From the NCBI GenBank assembly GCA_019423025.1, contig JAHZCD010000001.1, positions 124,001-188,000 on the forward strand: a DNA stretch of 64,000 nt. The letters are read 5' to 3'. The DNA is from Haemophilus sp. (lineage in GTDB: Bacteria; Pseudomonadota; Gammaproteobacteria; Enterobacterales; Pasteurellaceae). A program made the position numbers and the translations under genes. The notes under the pieces are model-generated. The model was not told the origin of the DNA. It did not search any database and saw only the letters and a program-made list of their open reading frames with translations. Below, piece by piece: positions 31,710 to 41,270 of this stretch; positions within the stretch are counted from its first letter, which is position 1, and each line of letters starts with the position of its first letter.

Positions 31710-32687
31710 TTATCCACCGAATAAGGCTGCACCACCTGTTACAACCCCCATCGTGCCATATAACAAGCTTAGTGCAAAAAAGATCATCATTGCACCCGCA
31801 ATACATTTGATCATGGCTTCGCCTTTTTGATTAGAACCCGCTAAACCATACCAATGGCCTAAGCGAGTCGCGACATTTCTCGCATAGCGTACTAACGCTG
31901 CAAAAAGCGAAAGCATTAATCCTGTCCCCAAAGACATGGCAAAAGTAGCTAAAATTCCCCACCAATAAAGATCCAGCATATAAGCGAGAAAAAGCACAAA
32001 AATGGCGCCACTACACGGTCGCATACCAATAGTTAAAATCACTAAGAGTTGAGATTTTAAATCACCCGATTGCTTAAGCTGTTGATCATTAGGTAGATGT
32101 TGATGTCCACAACTACATTGCGCTTGGCTTGCTTTTCCTTGCTCATATCGAAATGGCGAAGCTGCTCCAATCTGTTTCGGTAATGATTGAATAGATGTGA
32201 TACGAAAAGATTGTTTTTTCTTCAAGCCTTTTAAACCTTGAGCCATCCAATAAAGTCCCAATAACAATAATAAAATGAGTGCGCTACGTTCCAACCACAA
32301 CTGACTAAGTTTAAAATATTTTGAGGAAAGATTAAGTATCACCACCACAATGGAGGTTGCTGCAACTGCGACAAAACCTTGCATGAGAGAGGAAAGTAAA
32401 CTTAAGCGTACGCTGGTTTTAAGTTGGCTTTCATGAGTAGAAAGATAACCAGCGATAATAAATTTCCCATGCCCAGGCCCTAATGCATGTAATACACCAT
32501 AAGAAAAGGCGGCGAAAATCAACCATAATCCTGCTGTAGATGAATGTGCTTGAATTTGGTGTAGATTTTCAGAAATCAGCTGATTAAAGGCTTTTTGCCA
32601 ATCGGCTACTTGCACAAAAAGCCAAGGTAACAAGGCGAAAATAATCGCCAATAAGCCGATAAAAAGTGCGGTCAGTTTTAACTTCAT
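31710..32687 (-). CDS. zevB: Zinc uptake membrane protein ZevB (NicO family)
   Basis: 325 residues with six to seven membrane helices. The NicO/RcnA metal-transport motif HALGPGHGKFIIAGYLSTHE lies near residues 68-87 and IGMRPCSGAIFVLFLAY in the second half. A cytoplasmic loop holds CSCGHQHLP, a possible metal ligand cluster. In H. influenzae ZevAB supports growth at low zinc. It starts 3 bp after zevA ends. Confidence 0.88.
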   Translation of the reverse strand: MKLKLTALFIGLLAIIFALLPWLFVQVADWQKAFNQLISENLHQIQAHSSTAGLWLIFAAFSYGVLHALGPGHGKFIIAGYLSTHESQLKTSVRLSLLSSLMQGFVAVAATSIVVVILNLSSKYFKLSQLWLERSALILLLLLGLYWMAQGLKGLKKKQSFRITSIQSLPKQIGAASPFRYEQGKASQAQCSCGHQHLPNDQQLKQSGDLKSQLLVILTIGMRPCSGAIFVLFLAYMLDLYWWGILATFAMSLGTGLMLSLFAALVRYARNVATRLGHWYGLAGSNQKGEAMIKCIAGAMMIFFALSLLYGTMGVVTGGAALFGG

Positions 32688-32690
32688 TTT

Positions 32691-33323
32691 TTATTCACAT
32701 TTAATTTTTACTTTCTGTGCAAACAATACACCAAGAGAATCATTTTCATTTTTTTGCGATTTATCCAATGATGAAGCGTAGGATTTAATTTTTTCATCCA
32801 CATTAGGTTCGAGCACTTCCCCTTTGCAATTTCCAGGAAGAGACGAAAAATCAACCGCTCTTTTTCCTGTTTCTACATAACGCATTGCCACATAATAGGT
32901 ACTATCATAAGTCATCAAGGTAAACTCATTACCTTTTAACTCCTGTGGCTGAGCCAAAAGAAAATCAAAATAATACTCCACCTCATTTCCTTTAACACGC
33001 ATGCCATAATTTTCAGGCTGTTTTTTATATTTAATTTTGTGATTTTCTTTATCAAAGACATAACTAAAGTAATGTTCATTCACAACGTTTGCCATTACCT
33101 CATCAACTAATTTCTGTTGAGCAGCTTTATCCCCTTTCGTCTGCATCATGTCATACAATACGGCTGAAGAGCTGGCTTCATCCAGTAACCATTGAGCCGA
33201 AAAACCAATTAATTGATTATCTTTCACTAACGGTTTGGTTTGCATATCAATAAAGGCGTGAGGATGAGCAAGAACCGAAAAAGGAGAAATCAGCGATAAT
33301 CCTAGGAGTAATTTTTTAAACAT
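32691..33323 (-). CDS. zevA: Periplasmic zinc-binding protein ZevA (DUF1007)
   Basis: 210 residues. The signal peptide MFKKLLLGLSLISPFSVLA is cut before HPHAFIDMQTKP, the DUF1007 hallmark with His residues that bind zinc. The body (FSAQWLLDEASSSAVLYD, YFDFLLAQPQ) fits the family. Operon partner of zevB. H. influenzae has higBA-like genes between zevA and ettA; here there is only a 347-bp gap. Confidence 0.88.
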   Translation of the reverse strand: MFKKLLLGLSLISPFSVLAHPHAFIDMQTKPLVKDNQLIGFSAQWLLDEASSSAVLYDMMQTKGDKAAQQKLVDEVMANVVNEHYFSYVFDKENHKIKYKKQPENYGMRVKGNEVEYYFDFLLAQPQELKGNEFTLMTYDSTYYVAMRYVETGKRAVDFSSLPGNCKGEVLEPNVDEKIKSYASSLDKSQKNENDSLGVLFAQKVKIKCE

Positions 33324-33572
33324 AAATAAGAATAAAGTGGGCTAAATAATTGAATAGACAGATTTTATCACAAGCAGTTCCTAATCAAAATCGAATAAAA
33401 ATCGGTCGAAACATAAAAAATCCTGTGATTTTCTTGATTTGTATCAACAAATTATTCATTCGCATTTCCCTTGTAACTGAAATTTATGTACTATTTGCCT
33501 CGTCAAGTGATTGCTTGATATTCATAAAGTTCCTAAATAAAATAATCATAAATATAGCTAAACTACTTTCCT

Positions 33573-33598
33573 ACCACCCTATATGGGTGGTTTTTTTT
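33573..33598 (+). terminator. Orphan terminator in the zevA-ettA gap
   Basis: ACCACCC-TATAT-GGGTGGT followed by eight T. No gene lies upstream on this strand within the 347-bp gap (33324-33670); the rest is AT-rich with an uptake sequence at 33643. It may end an unannotated small RNA or be left over from a lost gene pair. Confidence 0.75.
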
Positions 33599-33670
33599 GC
33601 CTTTCAAATAGCTTATTCCCTAAACATCAAGTAAAATAACCGCACTTTTATTCATAACATCGAGAAAATT

Positions 33671-35341
33671 ATGTCAACGCAATTTGTATATACGATGCAC
33701 CGTGTCGGCAAAGTGGTGCCACCGAAGCGTCATATTTTGAAAGATATTTCTTTAAGCTTCTTCCCTGGTGCAAAAATCGGGGTGCTCGGCTTAAATGGTG
33801 CGGGTAAATCAACCCTCTTACGCATTATGGCGGGCGTGGATAAAGAGTTCGAAGGTGAAGCTCGTCCACAACCGGGTATTAAGATTGGTTATCTTCCACA
33901 AGAACCAAAACTTGATCCGCAACAAACTGTACGTGAAGCAGTAGAAGAAGCGGTTTCTGAAGTAAAAAATGCACTGACTCGTTTAGATGAAGTTTATGCA
34001 CTTTATGCTGATCCTGATGCGGATTTCGATAAACTAGCCGCAGAACAAGCAAACCTTGAAGCGATTATTCAAGCACACGATGGACATAATTTAGATAACC
34101 AATTAGAACGTGCTGCAGATGCATTACGTTTACCGGATTGGGATGCCAAAATCGAACATTTATCTGGTGGTGAACGTCGTCGTGTGGCGCTTTGTCGTTT
34201 ATTGCTCGAAAAACCAGACATGCTCTTATTAGACGAACCAACCAACCACTTAGATGCGGAATCTGTAGCATGGTTAGAACGCTTCTTACATGACTACGAA
34301 GGTACCGTTGTGGCGATTACCCACGACCGTTACTTCTTAGATAACGTTGCAGGTTGGATCTTAGAGCTTGACCGTGGTGAAGGTATTCCTTGGGAAGGCA
34401 ACTACTCTTCTTGGTTAGAGCAAAAAGAGAAACGTTTAGAACAAGAACAAGCCACTGAAAACGCGCGTCAAAAATCCATTGCGAAAGAGTTAGAATGGGT
34501 TCGTCAAAATCCTAAAGGTCGCCAAGCGAAAAGCAAAGCACGTATGGCGCGCTTTGATGAATTAAACTCTGGCGAATATCAAAAACGTAACGAGACAAAC
34601 GAACTCTTTATTCCACCTGGTCCACGTTTAGGTGATAAAGTGATTGAGGTAGAACATCTCACTAAATCTTACGGTGATCGAACTTTAATTGATAATTTAT
34701 CATTCAGCATTCCAAAAGGTGCTATCGTGGGTATTATCGGAGCGAATGGTGCGGGTAAATCAACCCTATTCCGTATGCTTTCAGGTCAAGAACAACCGGA
34801 TAGCGGCTCAATTACAATGGGTGAAACTGTGGTACTTGCCTCTGTCGATCAGTTCCGTGACTCAATGGATGATAAGAAAACCGTATGGGAAGAAGTGTCT
34901 AACGGACAAGATATTCTCACTATTGGTAACTTTGAAATTCCAAGCCGTGCGTATGTTGGACGCTTCAACTTCAAAGGCGTAGATCAACAAAAACGTGTGG
35001 GCGAATTATCGGGTGGTGAACGTGGTCGTTTACACTTAGCTAAACTTCTACAACGTGGTGGTAACGTACTGTTATTGGACGAACCGACCAATGACTTAGA
35101 CGTTGAAACTTTACGTGCGTTAGAAAATGCGATCTTAGAATTCCCTGGTTGTGCAATGGTGATTTCCCATGACCGTTGGTTCTTAGACCGTATTGCAACT
35201 CATATTTTAGATTACGGTGATGAAGGTAAAGTGACGTTCTATGAAGGTAACTTCTCAGACTACGAAGAGTGGAAAAAGAAAACCTTAGGTGAAGCCGCAA
35301 CACAACCACATCGTATTAAATATAAGCGTATTGCAAAATAA
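33671..35341 (+). CDS. ettA: Energy-dependent translational throttle EttA
   Basis: 556 residues, ABC-F protein with two ATPase domains joined by the P-site tRNA interaction linker (about 245-305, Lys/Glu-rich). Walker A motifs are GLNGAGKSTLLR and GANGAGKSTLFR; signatures LSGGERRRVALCR and LSGGERGRLHLAK; Walker B LLLDEPTNHLD and LLLDEPTNDLD. EttA binds the ribosomal E site and gates elongation by energy state. The start YTMHRVGKVVPPKR is the EttA hallmark. An inverted uptake-sequence pair forms its terminator. Confidence 0.97.
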   Translation: MSTQFVYTMHRVGKVVPPKRHILKDISLSFFPGAKIGVLGLNGAGKSTLLRIMAGVDKEFEGEARPQPGIKIGYLPQEPKLDPQQTVREAVEEAVSEVKNALTRLDEVYALYADPDADFDKLAAEQANLEAIIQAHDGHNLDNQLERAADALRLPDWDAKIEHLSGGERRRVALCRLLLEKPDMLLLDEPTNHLDAESVAWLERFLHDYEGTVVAITHDRYFLDNVAGWILELDRGEGIPWEGNYSSWLEQKEKRLEQEQATENARQKSIAKELEWVRQNPKGRQAKSKARMARFDELNSGEYQKRNETNELFIPPGPRLGDKVIEVEHLTKSYGDRTLIDNLSFSIPKGAIVGIIGANGAGKSTLFRMLSGQEQPDSGSITMGETVVLASVDQFRDSMDDKKTVWEEVSNGQDILTIGNFEIPSRAYVGRFNFKGVDQQKRVGELSGGERGRLHLAKLLQRGGNVLLLDEPTNDLDVETLRALENAILEFPGCAMVISHDRWFLDRIATHILDYGDEGKVTFYEGNFSDYEEWKKKTLGEAATQPHRIKYKRIAK

Positions 35342-35347
35342 GAAATT

Positions 35348-35375
35348 AAAGTGCGGTCACTTTTGACCGCACTTT
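35348..35375 (+). terminator. Terminator made of an inverted uptake-sequence pair
   Basis: AAAGTGCGGTCA and TGACCGCACTTT form a perfect 12-bp stem with a 4-base loop, followed by CCTTTT. It lies 6 bp past ettA. Confidence 0.85.
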
Positions 35376-35396
35376 CCTTTTACATCTGGAGTGATT

Positions 35397-35753
35397 ATGT
35401 TAGTTTATTTGCACATTGTTTGTGCATTTTTAAGTTTAGGATTATTAATTATCCGTGGGGGAATGCAATTAAGTGGGAAAGATTGGCGAGCGATTAAACT
35501 GCTAAAAATTTTACCGCACTTAGTTGACACACTTTTAATTGCGAGTGGCTTAACGATTTTCTTCTTGGTCGGTTATCAGTTACAAAGCTGGCTCATCATG
35601 AAAATTATCATGCTTGTGCTTTATATTTTCTTCTCGGCTAAATATTTTAGTCGCAAAGCTACAAATCCAAATAATGCATTTCTGGCATTTGCTGTATTAA
35701 GTTTCTTGGGTGCAATTTTCTTTGCTTACCAACCAGACTTCATGGAAAGTTAA
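35397..35753 (+). CDS. SirB family membrane protein
   Basis: 118 residues from the ATG at 35397, which has GGAG 5 bp upstream; the GTG at 35391 lies inside that site. Four hydrophobic helices fill the chain, in the SirB2/YchQ pattern (LHIVCAFLSLGLLIIRGGMQ, then HLVDTLLIASGLTIFF). The function is not well defined. Two uptake sequences flank or lie in it. Confidence 0.8.
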   Translation: MLVYLHIVCAFLSLGLLIIRGGMQLSGKDWRAIKLLKILPHLVDTLLIASGLTIFFLVGYQLQSWLIMKIIMLVLYIFFSAKYFSRKATNPNNAFLAFAVLSFLGAIFFAYQPDFMES

Positions 35754-35757
35754 TCAT

Positions 35758-35792
35758 AAAAAAATCCATCTTCAATTGAAGATGGATTTTTT
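35758..35792. terminator. Bidirectional terminator
   Basis: AAAAAATCCATCTTC and GAAGATGGATTTTTT form a long near-perfect palindrome between the convergent sirB-like and yciH genes. Confidence 0.9.
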
Positions 35793-35800
35793 ATTTTATC

Positions 35801-36121
35801 TTAACCACCGGCTAACTTTACTTTAAACCCTTTTTGTTCTAAAAGTTGTTTGAGTAAATCACGTTTTTCGCCTTGAATCTCAATATTGCCGTCTTTTACT
35901 GAGCCACCACAACCACACCGCTTTTTAAGTTCAGCCGTTAACTTTTTCAATTCATCATCAGCTAAATCTAACCCTGTAATCACTGAAACGCCTGCACCTT
36001 TTCGACCACTCGTTTGTTTTTGGATGCGAACCACACCATCACCTTTAGGGCGTTGTACTGGTTGCTTTTGCTCTTTAATTCGACCTACTTCGGTAGAATA
36101 AACTAAAGTACTCTCTGTCAT
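35801..36121 (-). CDS. yciH: SUI1/eIF1-family protein YciH
   Basis: 106 residues from the ATG at 36121; an upstream in-frame ATG at 36193 would lie inside pyrF and give a non-homologous 24-residue leader. The SUI1 domain shows KGAGVSVITGLDL, LKKRCGCGGSVKDGNIEIQG and LLEQKGFKVKLAGG. It is related to eIF1 and affects start-codon fidelity in vitro. It follows pyrF with a 1-bp gap. Confidence 0.92.
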   Translation of the reverse strand: MTESTLVYSTEVGRIKEQKQPVQRPKGDGVVRIQKQTSGRKGAGVSVITGLDLADDELKKLTAELKKRCGCGGSVKDGNIEIQGEKRDLLKQLLEQKGFKVKLAGG

Positions 36122-36122
36122 A

Positions 36123-36815
36123 TTACGAAAGTGATGAATTAATTGAACGAAGCACTTCTGCTGGATTGTCAGCTTGCGTAATTGGGCGACCAATCACCAA
36201 ATAATCAGAACCAGAACGAATAGCCGCAGCAGGAGTCATAACGCGACGTTGATCACCAAAATCACTTCCAATTGGGCGAATCCCCGGTGTGACTAATTTA
36301 AAATCAGGACCACAAGCATTACGTAAAATCTCCACTTCTTGTGGTGAACAAACGACACCATCTAATCCCGCTCGCTGGGTTAAATGTGCAAGACGTAAAA
36401 CATGCTCAAGTGGTGAAGAGTTAATACCGATTTGTAATAAATCCAAATCTTCCATACTGGTCAATACGGTTACTGCGATTAATAAAGGCGCATCTTTTCC
36501 ATAAGGCTCGAGAATTTTCTTCGCCTCTTCCATCATTTTCAGACCACCGCTAGCATGGACATCAACCATCCATACCCCTAAATCAGCCGCAGAACGCACC
36601 GCTCTTGCCACAGTATTCGGAATATCATGAAATTTAAGATCGAGGAAAACATCAAATTGACGCTCGTGTAATTGCTTAACGAAATTTGTTCCCAGTGTGG
36701 TAAACATTTCTTTACCCACTTTTAAACGGCATAAGCTTGGATCAATTTGATCCACGAGGGATAGCGCTTGTGCTTCTGTTTCGTAATCTAATGCAACGAT
36801 TACTTTGCTATTCAT
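36123..36815 (-). CDS. pyrF: Orotidine 5'-phosphate decarboxylase
   Basis: 230 residues from the ATG at 36815, the normal family length, with GAGG 8 bp upstream; the frame opens 7 codons earlier. It makes UMP in pyrimidine synthesis. Motifs are VIVALDYET, the catalytic DLKFHDIPNTV, and the phosphate-binding TPGIRP and YLVIGRPITQA. Gap of 21 bp to lapB, as in other gammaproteobacteria. Confidence 0.96.
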   Translation of the reverse strand: MNSKVIVALDYETEAQALSLVDQIDPSLCRLKVGKEMFTTLGTNFVKQLHERQFDVFLDLKFHDIPNTVARAVRSAADLGVWMVDVHASGGLKMMEEAKKILEPYGKDAPLLIAVTVLTSMEDLDLLQIGINSSPLEHVLRLAHLTQRAGLDGVVCSPQEVEILRNACGPDFKLVTPGIRPIGSDFGDQRRVMTPAAAIRSGSDYLVIGRPITQADNPAEVLRSINSSLS

Positions 36816-36836
36816 AATTTTACCTCTCTGTGTCAA

Positions 36837-38015
36837 TTAATTATGTTCTGGTTTGATGGATTCCCACTGTTTGCAAGAAGGACAATTCCACATTAATTTA
36901 TGGGTTTGATAACCGCAATTTGAGCAACGATAACCAAAGCTTTGCTTAATTCTCTCACCGACCATTTTATGTAGCAAAATTAAGCTTTCTTTACCTCGCC
37001 CTTCCTCTGCATCATCAATTTGAAATTGAATAAAACGGTGGAAAATAGATGTACTTGGATGTTTAGTAAGCTGTTGATAAAGTTTTGATTGTGCGGCACT
37101 CTTGCCATCTTTCTCTTCAATCAAGCTTGCTAACATTAAATCGACTTTCGTATTGTTAACCTGCTGACTGGCTCGAATTAGAAATAACTCAAAGTTATCT
37201 CTCTCTCCTAATTCATCATAACAATATTTGAGCGTTTTCAGCACTTCACCAATATAAATTGGATTTTGATCAAGAATATTCTCTAAAAAGTGAATGGCTT
37301 GACGATAGTTTTTATTAGCCATTTCTAAATCAGCAAGCAGCATTGATGCTCTCACACTAGTTGGAGATACATTTAGCGCTTTTTGTAAAATACTGCGTTT
37401 TTCAACCGCACTTTCAAGTTCACCGCTTAAGGCATATTCACAATAACATTGTGCTAATTCCACATTATTTTCTTTAGGTGAGATCTTGGCAAGCTTCTCT
37501 GCGATATTAACGGCTTTTTTCCATTCTTTTGTTTTTTGGTAAATCACCAAAAGCTGTTGCAGTGCATTTTTAGCAAACTCTGGTTCATCCACCATAATAA
37601 TGTAAAGCGCTTCAGCACGGTCATAAAAACCCACCGTCATGAAATCCTTAGCGAGTTGCTGTTTAGCTAATAATTTTTGTTCGAAAGAATAATTGGGACT
37701 ACGATCGAGTGCTTGATGAATGCGTAAAGCACGATCCACCTCGCCTCGAGAACGGAAAAGATTACCGAGCGTTAACTCAGCTTCAAATTGTGAGTTGCTT
37801 TCAATTTCATTTTCTGTTTCTTGTTTTTGCAACATATCAAGAAACAAATCAACAGCTTTATCCGTTTGATTAGAAAGCAAAAAATTGACCCCCGTGACAT
37901 AATCACGGGAGAGTTTATTACTAATATCTTCCTGATCTTTCTTGGCACTCCGATGCCCCATATACCAACCATAAGCAGCGGCTATTGGCAGAAGCAGAAA
38001 GAGTAATTCAAGCAT
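36837..38015 (-). CDS. lapB: LPS assembly protein LapB
   Basis: 392 residues. An N-terminal membrane helix (about 1-19) is followed by about nine TPR repeats and a C-terminal rubredoxin-like zinc site (CSNCGYQTHKLMWNCPSC). LapB controls LpxC turnover through FtsH and so lipid A synthesis. Its ATG overlaps the lapA stop. Confidence 0.95.
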   Translation of the reverse strand: MLELLFLLLPIAAAYGWYMGHRSAKKDQEDISNKLSRDYVTGVNFLLSNQTDKAVDLFLDMLQKQETENEIESNSQFEAELTLGNLFRSRGEVDRALRIHQALDRSPNYSFEQKLLAKQQLAKDFMTVGFYDRAEALYIIMVDEPEFAKNALQQLLVIYQKTKEWKKAVNIAEKLAKISPKENNVELAQCYCEYALSGELESAVEKRSILQKALNVSPTSVRASMLLADLEMANKNYRQAIHFLENILDQNPIYIGEVLKTLKYCYDELGERDNFELFLIRASQQVNNTKVDLMLASLIEEKDGKSAAQSKLYQQLTKHPSTSIFHRFIQFQIDDAEEGRGKESLILLHKMVGERIKQSFGYRCSNCGYQTHKLMWNCPSCKQWESIKPEHN

Positions 38016-38311
38016 TATACTGCCTTATCGCGAGTAGTCGTTAATTCGTTAATTTGTAATGTTTGACGTTTAACTTGACGCGCTAAAGACATATTTTTGA
38101 ATTTTAATTTTAAGTAGAAGAATCCGGTAATTAACCAACCTAAAATTAATCCAAAACCAAATAAAATCGCGACTAGCGTTGAAAGTTGGAATTGGCTTTC
38201 AGCAACAATGTAGTTAAAGGTGATTACTTGATCATTATTCGCCCCTATAGTTACCGCAACGATTACGATAGCTAGCACAATAATGAGTCCGAGAATATAT
38301 TTAATCATCAC
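38015..38311 (-). CDS. lapA: LPS assembly protein LapA (DUF1049)
   Basis: 98 residues with two membrane helices (about 4-23 and 44-66) and a basic coiled tail. A GTG lies directly before the ATG; AAGGAG is 6-9 bp upstream. Partner of LapB, overlapping it by one base. The typical segment NDQVITFNYIVAE lies between helices. Confidence 0.92.
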   Translation of the reverse strand: MMIKYILGLIIVLAIVIVAVTIGANNDQVITFNYIVAESQFQLSTLVAILFGFGLILGWLITGFFYLKLKFKNMSLARQVKRQTLQINELTTTRDKAV

Positions 38312-38358
38312 TATCTCCTTGTTAAGAATAGTTTCATTATGCCAAAATTTGTAATAAA

Positions 38359-38380
38359 AAACGACACCTAAGTGTCGTTT
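38359..38380 (-). terminator. Terminator of ihfB
   Basis: AAACGACAC-CTAA-GTGTCGTTT, with A/T runs on both sides, 20 bp beyond the ihfB-side gene end and before lapA. Confidence 0.8.
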
Positions 38381-38400
38381 TATTGATATTGATTGAATGT

Positions 38401-38685
38401 TTAAGCAAAAACATTTACGCGATCTTTTAATTCTTTACCTGCTTTAAAGTGCGGTACAGATTTAGCATCTAATTTTACAGAATCACCGGTTTTAGGGTTA
38501 CGGCCCACTCGCGGTTGACGATGGTGTAAAGAGAAACTACCAAAACCACGCACTTCAATACGATTCCCCTCTTCTAAAGATTGTGCAATGAGTTCAAGAA
38601 TATCCTTTACAATACCTTCTACTTCTTTTGCGGATAAAGTTGGGTGCTTTGTTGATAGATTTTCAATTAGTTCAGATTTAGTCAT
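38401..38685 (-). CDS. ihfB: Integration host factor beta subunit
   Basis: 94 residues from MTKSELIENL; the frame begins two codons earlier, but AAAGGAG lies 8 bp before this ATG and 94 is the family length. DNA-binding arm motif is GFGSFSLHHRQPRVGRNPKTGD. IHF bends DNA and is used by many phage integrases, so it may serve the nearby element. An uptake sequence lies near the C-terminus. It sits after rpsA. Confidence 0.96.
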   Translation of the reverse strand: MTKSELIENLSTKHPTLSAKEVEGIVKDILELIAQSLEEGNRIEVRGFGSFSLHHRQPRVGRNPKTGDSVKLDAKSVPHFKAGKELKDRVNVFA

Positions 38686-38793
38686 CGTCAACTCTCCTTT
38701 AAATTTATACTTAAACTTGTTATTAAGACTTACAGGTAATGCATTAGTTCATAATAAATTACCGCTAAATCCTTGTTAATTATAGCTGGTAGT

Positions 38794-38824
38794 AATAAGG
38801 CTGAGTCAATGACCCAGCCTTATT
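38794..38824 (-). terminator. Terminator of rpsA
   Basis: AATAAGGCTG and CAGCCTTATT stem with an 11-base loop, directly beyond the rpsA stop. Confidence 0.8.
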
Positions 38825-38836
38825 TATGTGAATTAA

Positions 38837-40486
38837 TTATTCACCTTTAGCTGCTTTGAAAGCTTCAGCCATTGCGTTAGGAATAGCAACATCTTCTTGT
38901 TTGGTATTCACGTTTGCAACTGCAGCAGCTTCTTCAGCTTGATCTTTCGCTTTTACAGATAAGTGAACGATACGAGCTTTACGATCAACACCAGTGTATT
39001 TCGCTTCAACTACATCGCCTGCTGCAACTTCGTTTGTTAAGTCTGCTGCACGGATATAACCTTCAACGCCACCTGCTAATTCAACTTTAGCACCTTTAGC
39101 GTCAGCTTCAACAACAGTTGCAGAAATTACTGCACCTTTTTTGTTGATTGCTACGAAGTTGTTGAATGGATCATCTTCAAGTTGTTTAATACCTAAAGAA
39201 ATACGTTCTTTCACTGCATCTACTGCTAATACTACTGCAGAAACTTCGTCACCTTTTTTGTAGTTACGAACTGCTTCTTCACCTGCAACATTCCAAGAAA
39301 TGTCAGATAAGTGAACTAAACCGTCGATTCCACCTTCAAGACCGATAAAGATACCGAAATCAGTGATTGATTTAATTTTACCAGTAACTTTGTCGCCTTT
39401 GTTGTGAGTTTCAGCGAATTGAGTCCATGGGTTAGGTTTGCATTGTTTTAAACCTAAAGAAATACGACGACGTTCTTCGTCAACTTCTAACACCATTACT
39501 TCAACTGTATCGCCTAAGCTTACAACTTTAGATGGGTGGATGTTTTTGTTAGTCCAATCCATTTCAGAAACGTGAACTAAACCTTCAACGCCATCTAAGA
39601 TTTCAACGAAACAACCATAGTCAGTTAAGTTAGTTACTTTACCAGTTAATTTGCTGTTTACTGGGTGGTTTTCAGCGATAGCAACCCAAGGATCTTGACC
39701 TAATTGTTTTAAGCCTAAAGATACGCGAGTACGATCTTTGTCAAATTTTAATACTTTAACAGTTACTTCGTCACCTACATTCACGATTTCGCTTGGGTGT
39801 TTAACACGTTTCCAAGCCATATCAGTGATGTGTAATAAACCGTCAACGCCACCTAAATCTACGAATGCACCGTAGTCAGTTAAGTTTTTAACGATACCTT
39901 TAACTTCTGAACCTTCAGCTAGGTTCTCAAGGATTTGTTCACGTTCTTGGCTGTTTTCAGATTCAATCACTGCACGACGAGAAACAACAACGTTGTTACG
40001 TTTTTGATCTAATTTGATTACTTTGAATTCTAATTCTTTACCAAGTAGGTGATCAGCTTCACGTGCTGGACGTGTATCAACTAATGAACCTGGTAAGAAT
40101 GCACGAACACCGTTTAACTCAACTGTGAAACCGCCTTTCACTTTACCGTTGATTAAACCGATAACGGTCGCTTTTTCTTCGTAAGCTTTTTCTAATTCAA
40201 TCCAAGATTCGTGACGAACAGCTTTCTCACGAGAAAGTTTAGTTTCGCCGTAACCATCTTCAACTGCATCTAAAGCTACGTTTACTGTGTCGCCAACTTT
40301 AACTTCAAGTTCACCTTGAGCGTTTTGGAATTCAGCAACAGGAATTGCAGATTCAGATTTTAAGCCTGCATCAACAAGTACAAAGCCTTTTTGAATAGCA
40401 ACAACAGTACCGCTAACGATTGAACCTTGACGGGTTTCAAGGCCTTTTAATGATTCTTCAAAGAGTTGAGCAAAAGATTCTGACAT
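38837..40486 (-). CDS. rpsA: 30S ribosomal protein S1
   Basis: 549 residues with six S1 (OB-fold) repeats, visible as repeated VKNLTDYGAFVDLGGVDGLLHITD-type segments at about 190, 275, 360 and 450. The first two repeats bind the ribosome, the later ones mRNA. The N-terminus MSESFAQLFEESL is characteristic. It lies downstream of cmk as in many gammaproteobacteria; the 96-bp gap could hold an autoregulatory leader. Confidence 0.97.
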   Translation of the reverse strand: MSESFAQLFEESLKGLETRQGSIVSGTVVAIQKGFVLVDAGLKSESAIPVAEFQNAQGELEVKVGDTVNVALDAVEDGYGETKLSREKAVRHESWIELEKAYEEKATVIGLINGKVKGGFTVELNGVRAFLPGSLVDTRPAREADHLLGKELEFKVIKLDQKRNNVVVSRRAVIESENSQEREQILENLAEGSEVKGIVKNLTDYGAFVDLGGVDGLLHITDMAWKRVKHPSEIVNVGDEVTVKVLKFDKDRTRVSLGLKQLGQDPWVAIAENHPVNSKLTGKVTNLTDYGCFVEILDGVEGLVHVSEMDWTNKNIHPSKVVSLGDTVEVMVLEVDEERRRISLGLKQCKPNPWTQFAETHNKGDKVTGKIKSITDFGIFIGLEGGIDGLVHLSDISWNVAGEEAVRNYKKGDEVSAVVLAVDAVKERISLGIKQLEDDPFNNFVAINKKGAVISATVVEADAKGAKVELAGGVEGYIRAADLTNEVAAGDVVEAKYTGVDRKARIVHLSVKAKDQAEEAAAVANVNTKQEDVAIPNAMAEAFKAAKGE

Positions 40487-40582
40487 ATAAATAATCTTCT
40501 TAATTTAAGTTAATAACATCCACATTAAGATCCATAAAATGCGGGGTTGAGGATAAATGTCTATTCTTCCTTGAATAAACAG

Positions 40583-41260
40583 TTAAATCGAAATTGACGC
40601 TTTTTCTTGAATATAAGTCAACGCTTGAGCAATGACTTCATCAATATTCAATTTTGTACTATCTAACAATAAAGCATCATCAGCCGGTTTCAATGGCGCA
40701 ACCTCACGATTTCTATCGCGAAAATCGCGTTCTTGTATCTCGGCTAAAATCTGTGCAAAGTTACCATTAATTCCCTTATTTTGCAACTGTTTATAGCGTC
40801 TTTTTGCACGTTCTTCCGCACTTGCGTCTAAAAACAGTTTAACTTGTGCATTTGGGAAAACTACCGTCCCCATATCTCGCCCATCCGCAATCAAGCCATC
40901 ATTTTTACCAAAATCCTGCTGAAGTTGCAGTAAAGCTGACCGCACTTTTGGGAAAACTGCCACTTTTGAGGCGGCTTCCGCCACTTCTTGCGTGCGGATC
41001 AAATGACTCACATCCATTCCACCTAAAAGCACATTGACTTCTCCATTCTTTGGAATGAACTGAATATCTAAATGACGGGCTAACTCCGCTAATCCTTCTT
41101 CATCGGTTAAGTCTGCATGACGTTTCAGCGCAGCCAATGCCGTCACGCGATAAATCGCACCGCTATCTAATAAGGTAAAACCTAATTTTTCTGCCAATGC
41201 GTAACAAAGTGTTCCTTTCCCTGCCCCACTTGGGCCATCAACGGTGATAATTATACCCAT
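40583..41260 (-). CDS. cmk: Cytidylate kinase
   Basis: 225 residues; phosphorylates CMP and dCMP. Walker A GPSGAGKGTL is at the N-terminus, LDSGAIYR near 32, IADGRDMGTVVFPNA near 130, and RDFRDRNREVAPLKPA in the lid. An uptake sequence lies inside. It starts 10 bp after mtnN ends. Confidence 0.96.
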   Translation of the reverse strand: MGIIITVDGPSGAGKGTLCYALAEKLGFTLLDSGAIYRVTALAALKRHADLTDEEGLAELARHLDIQFIPKNGEVNVLLGGMDVSHLIRTQEVAEAASKVAVFPKVRSALLQLQQDFGKNDGLIADGRDMGTVVFPNAQVKLFLDASAEERAKRRYKQLQNKGINGNFAQILAEIQERDFRDRNREVAPLKPADDALLLDSTKLNIDEVIAQALTYIQEKASISI

Positions 41261-41270
41261 AAATTACCTC

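Noticed and set aside
33350..33634. 94-residue ORF in the zevA-ettA gap
   Set aside because: No ribosome site, low-complexity composition, and the frame runs through a strong terminator hairpin.
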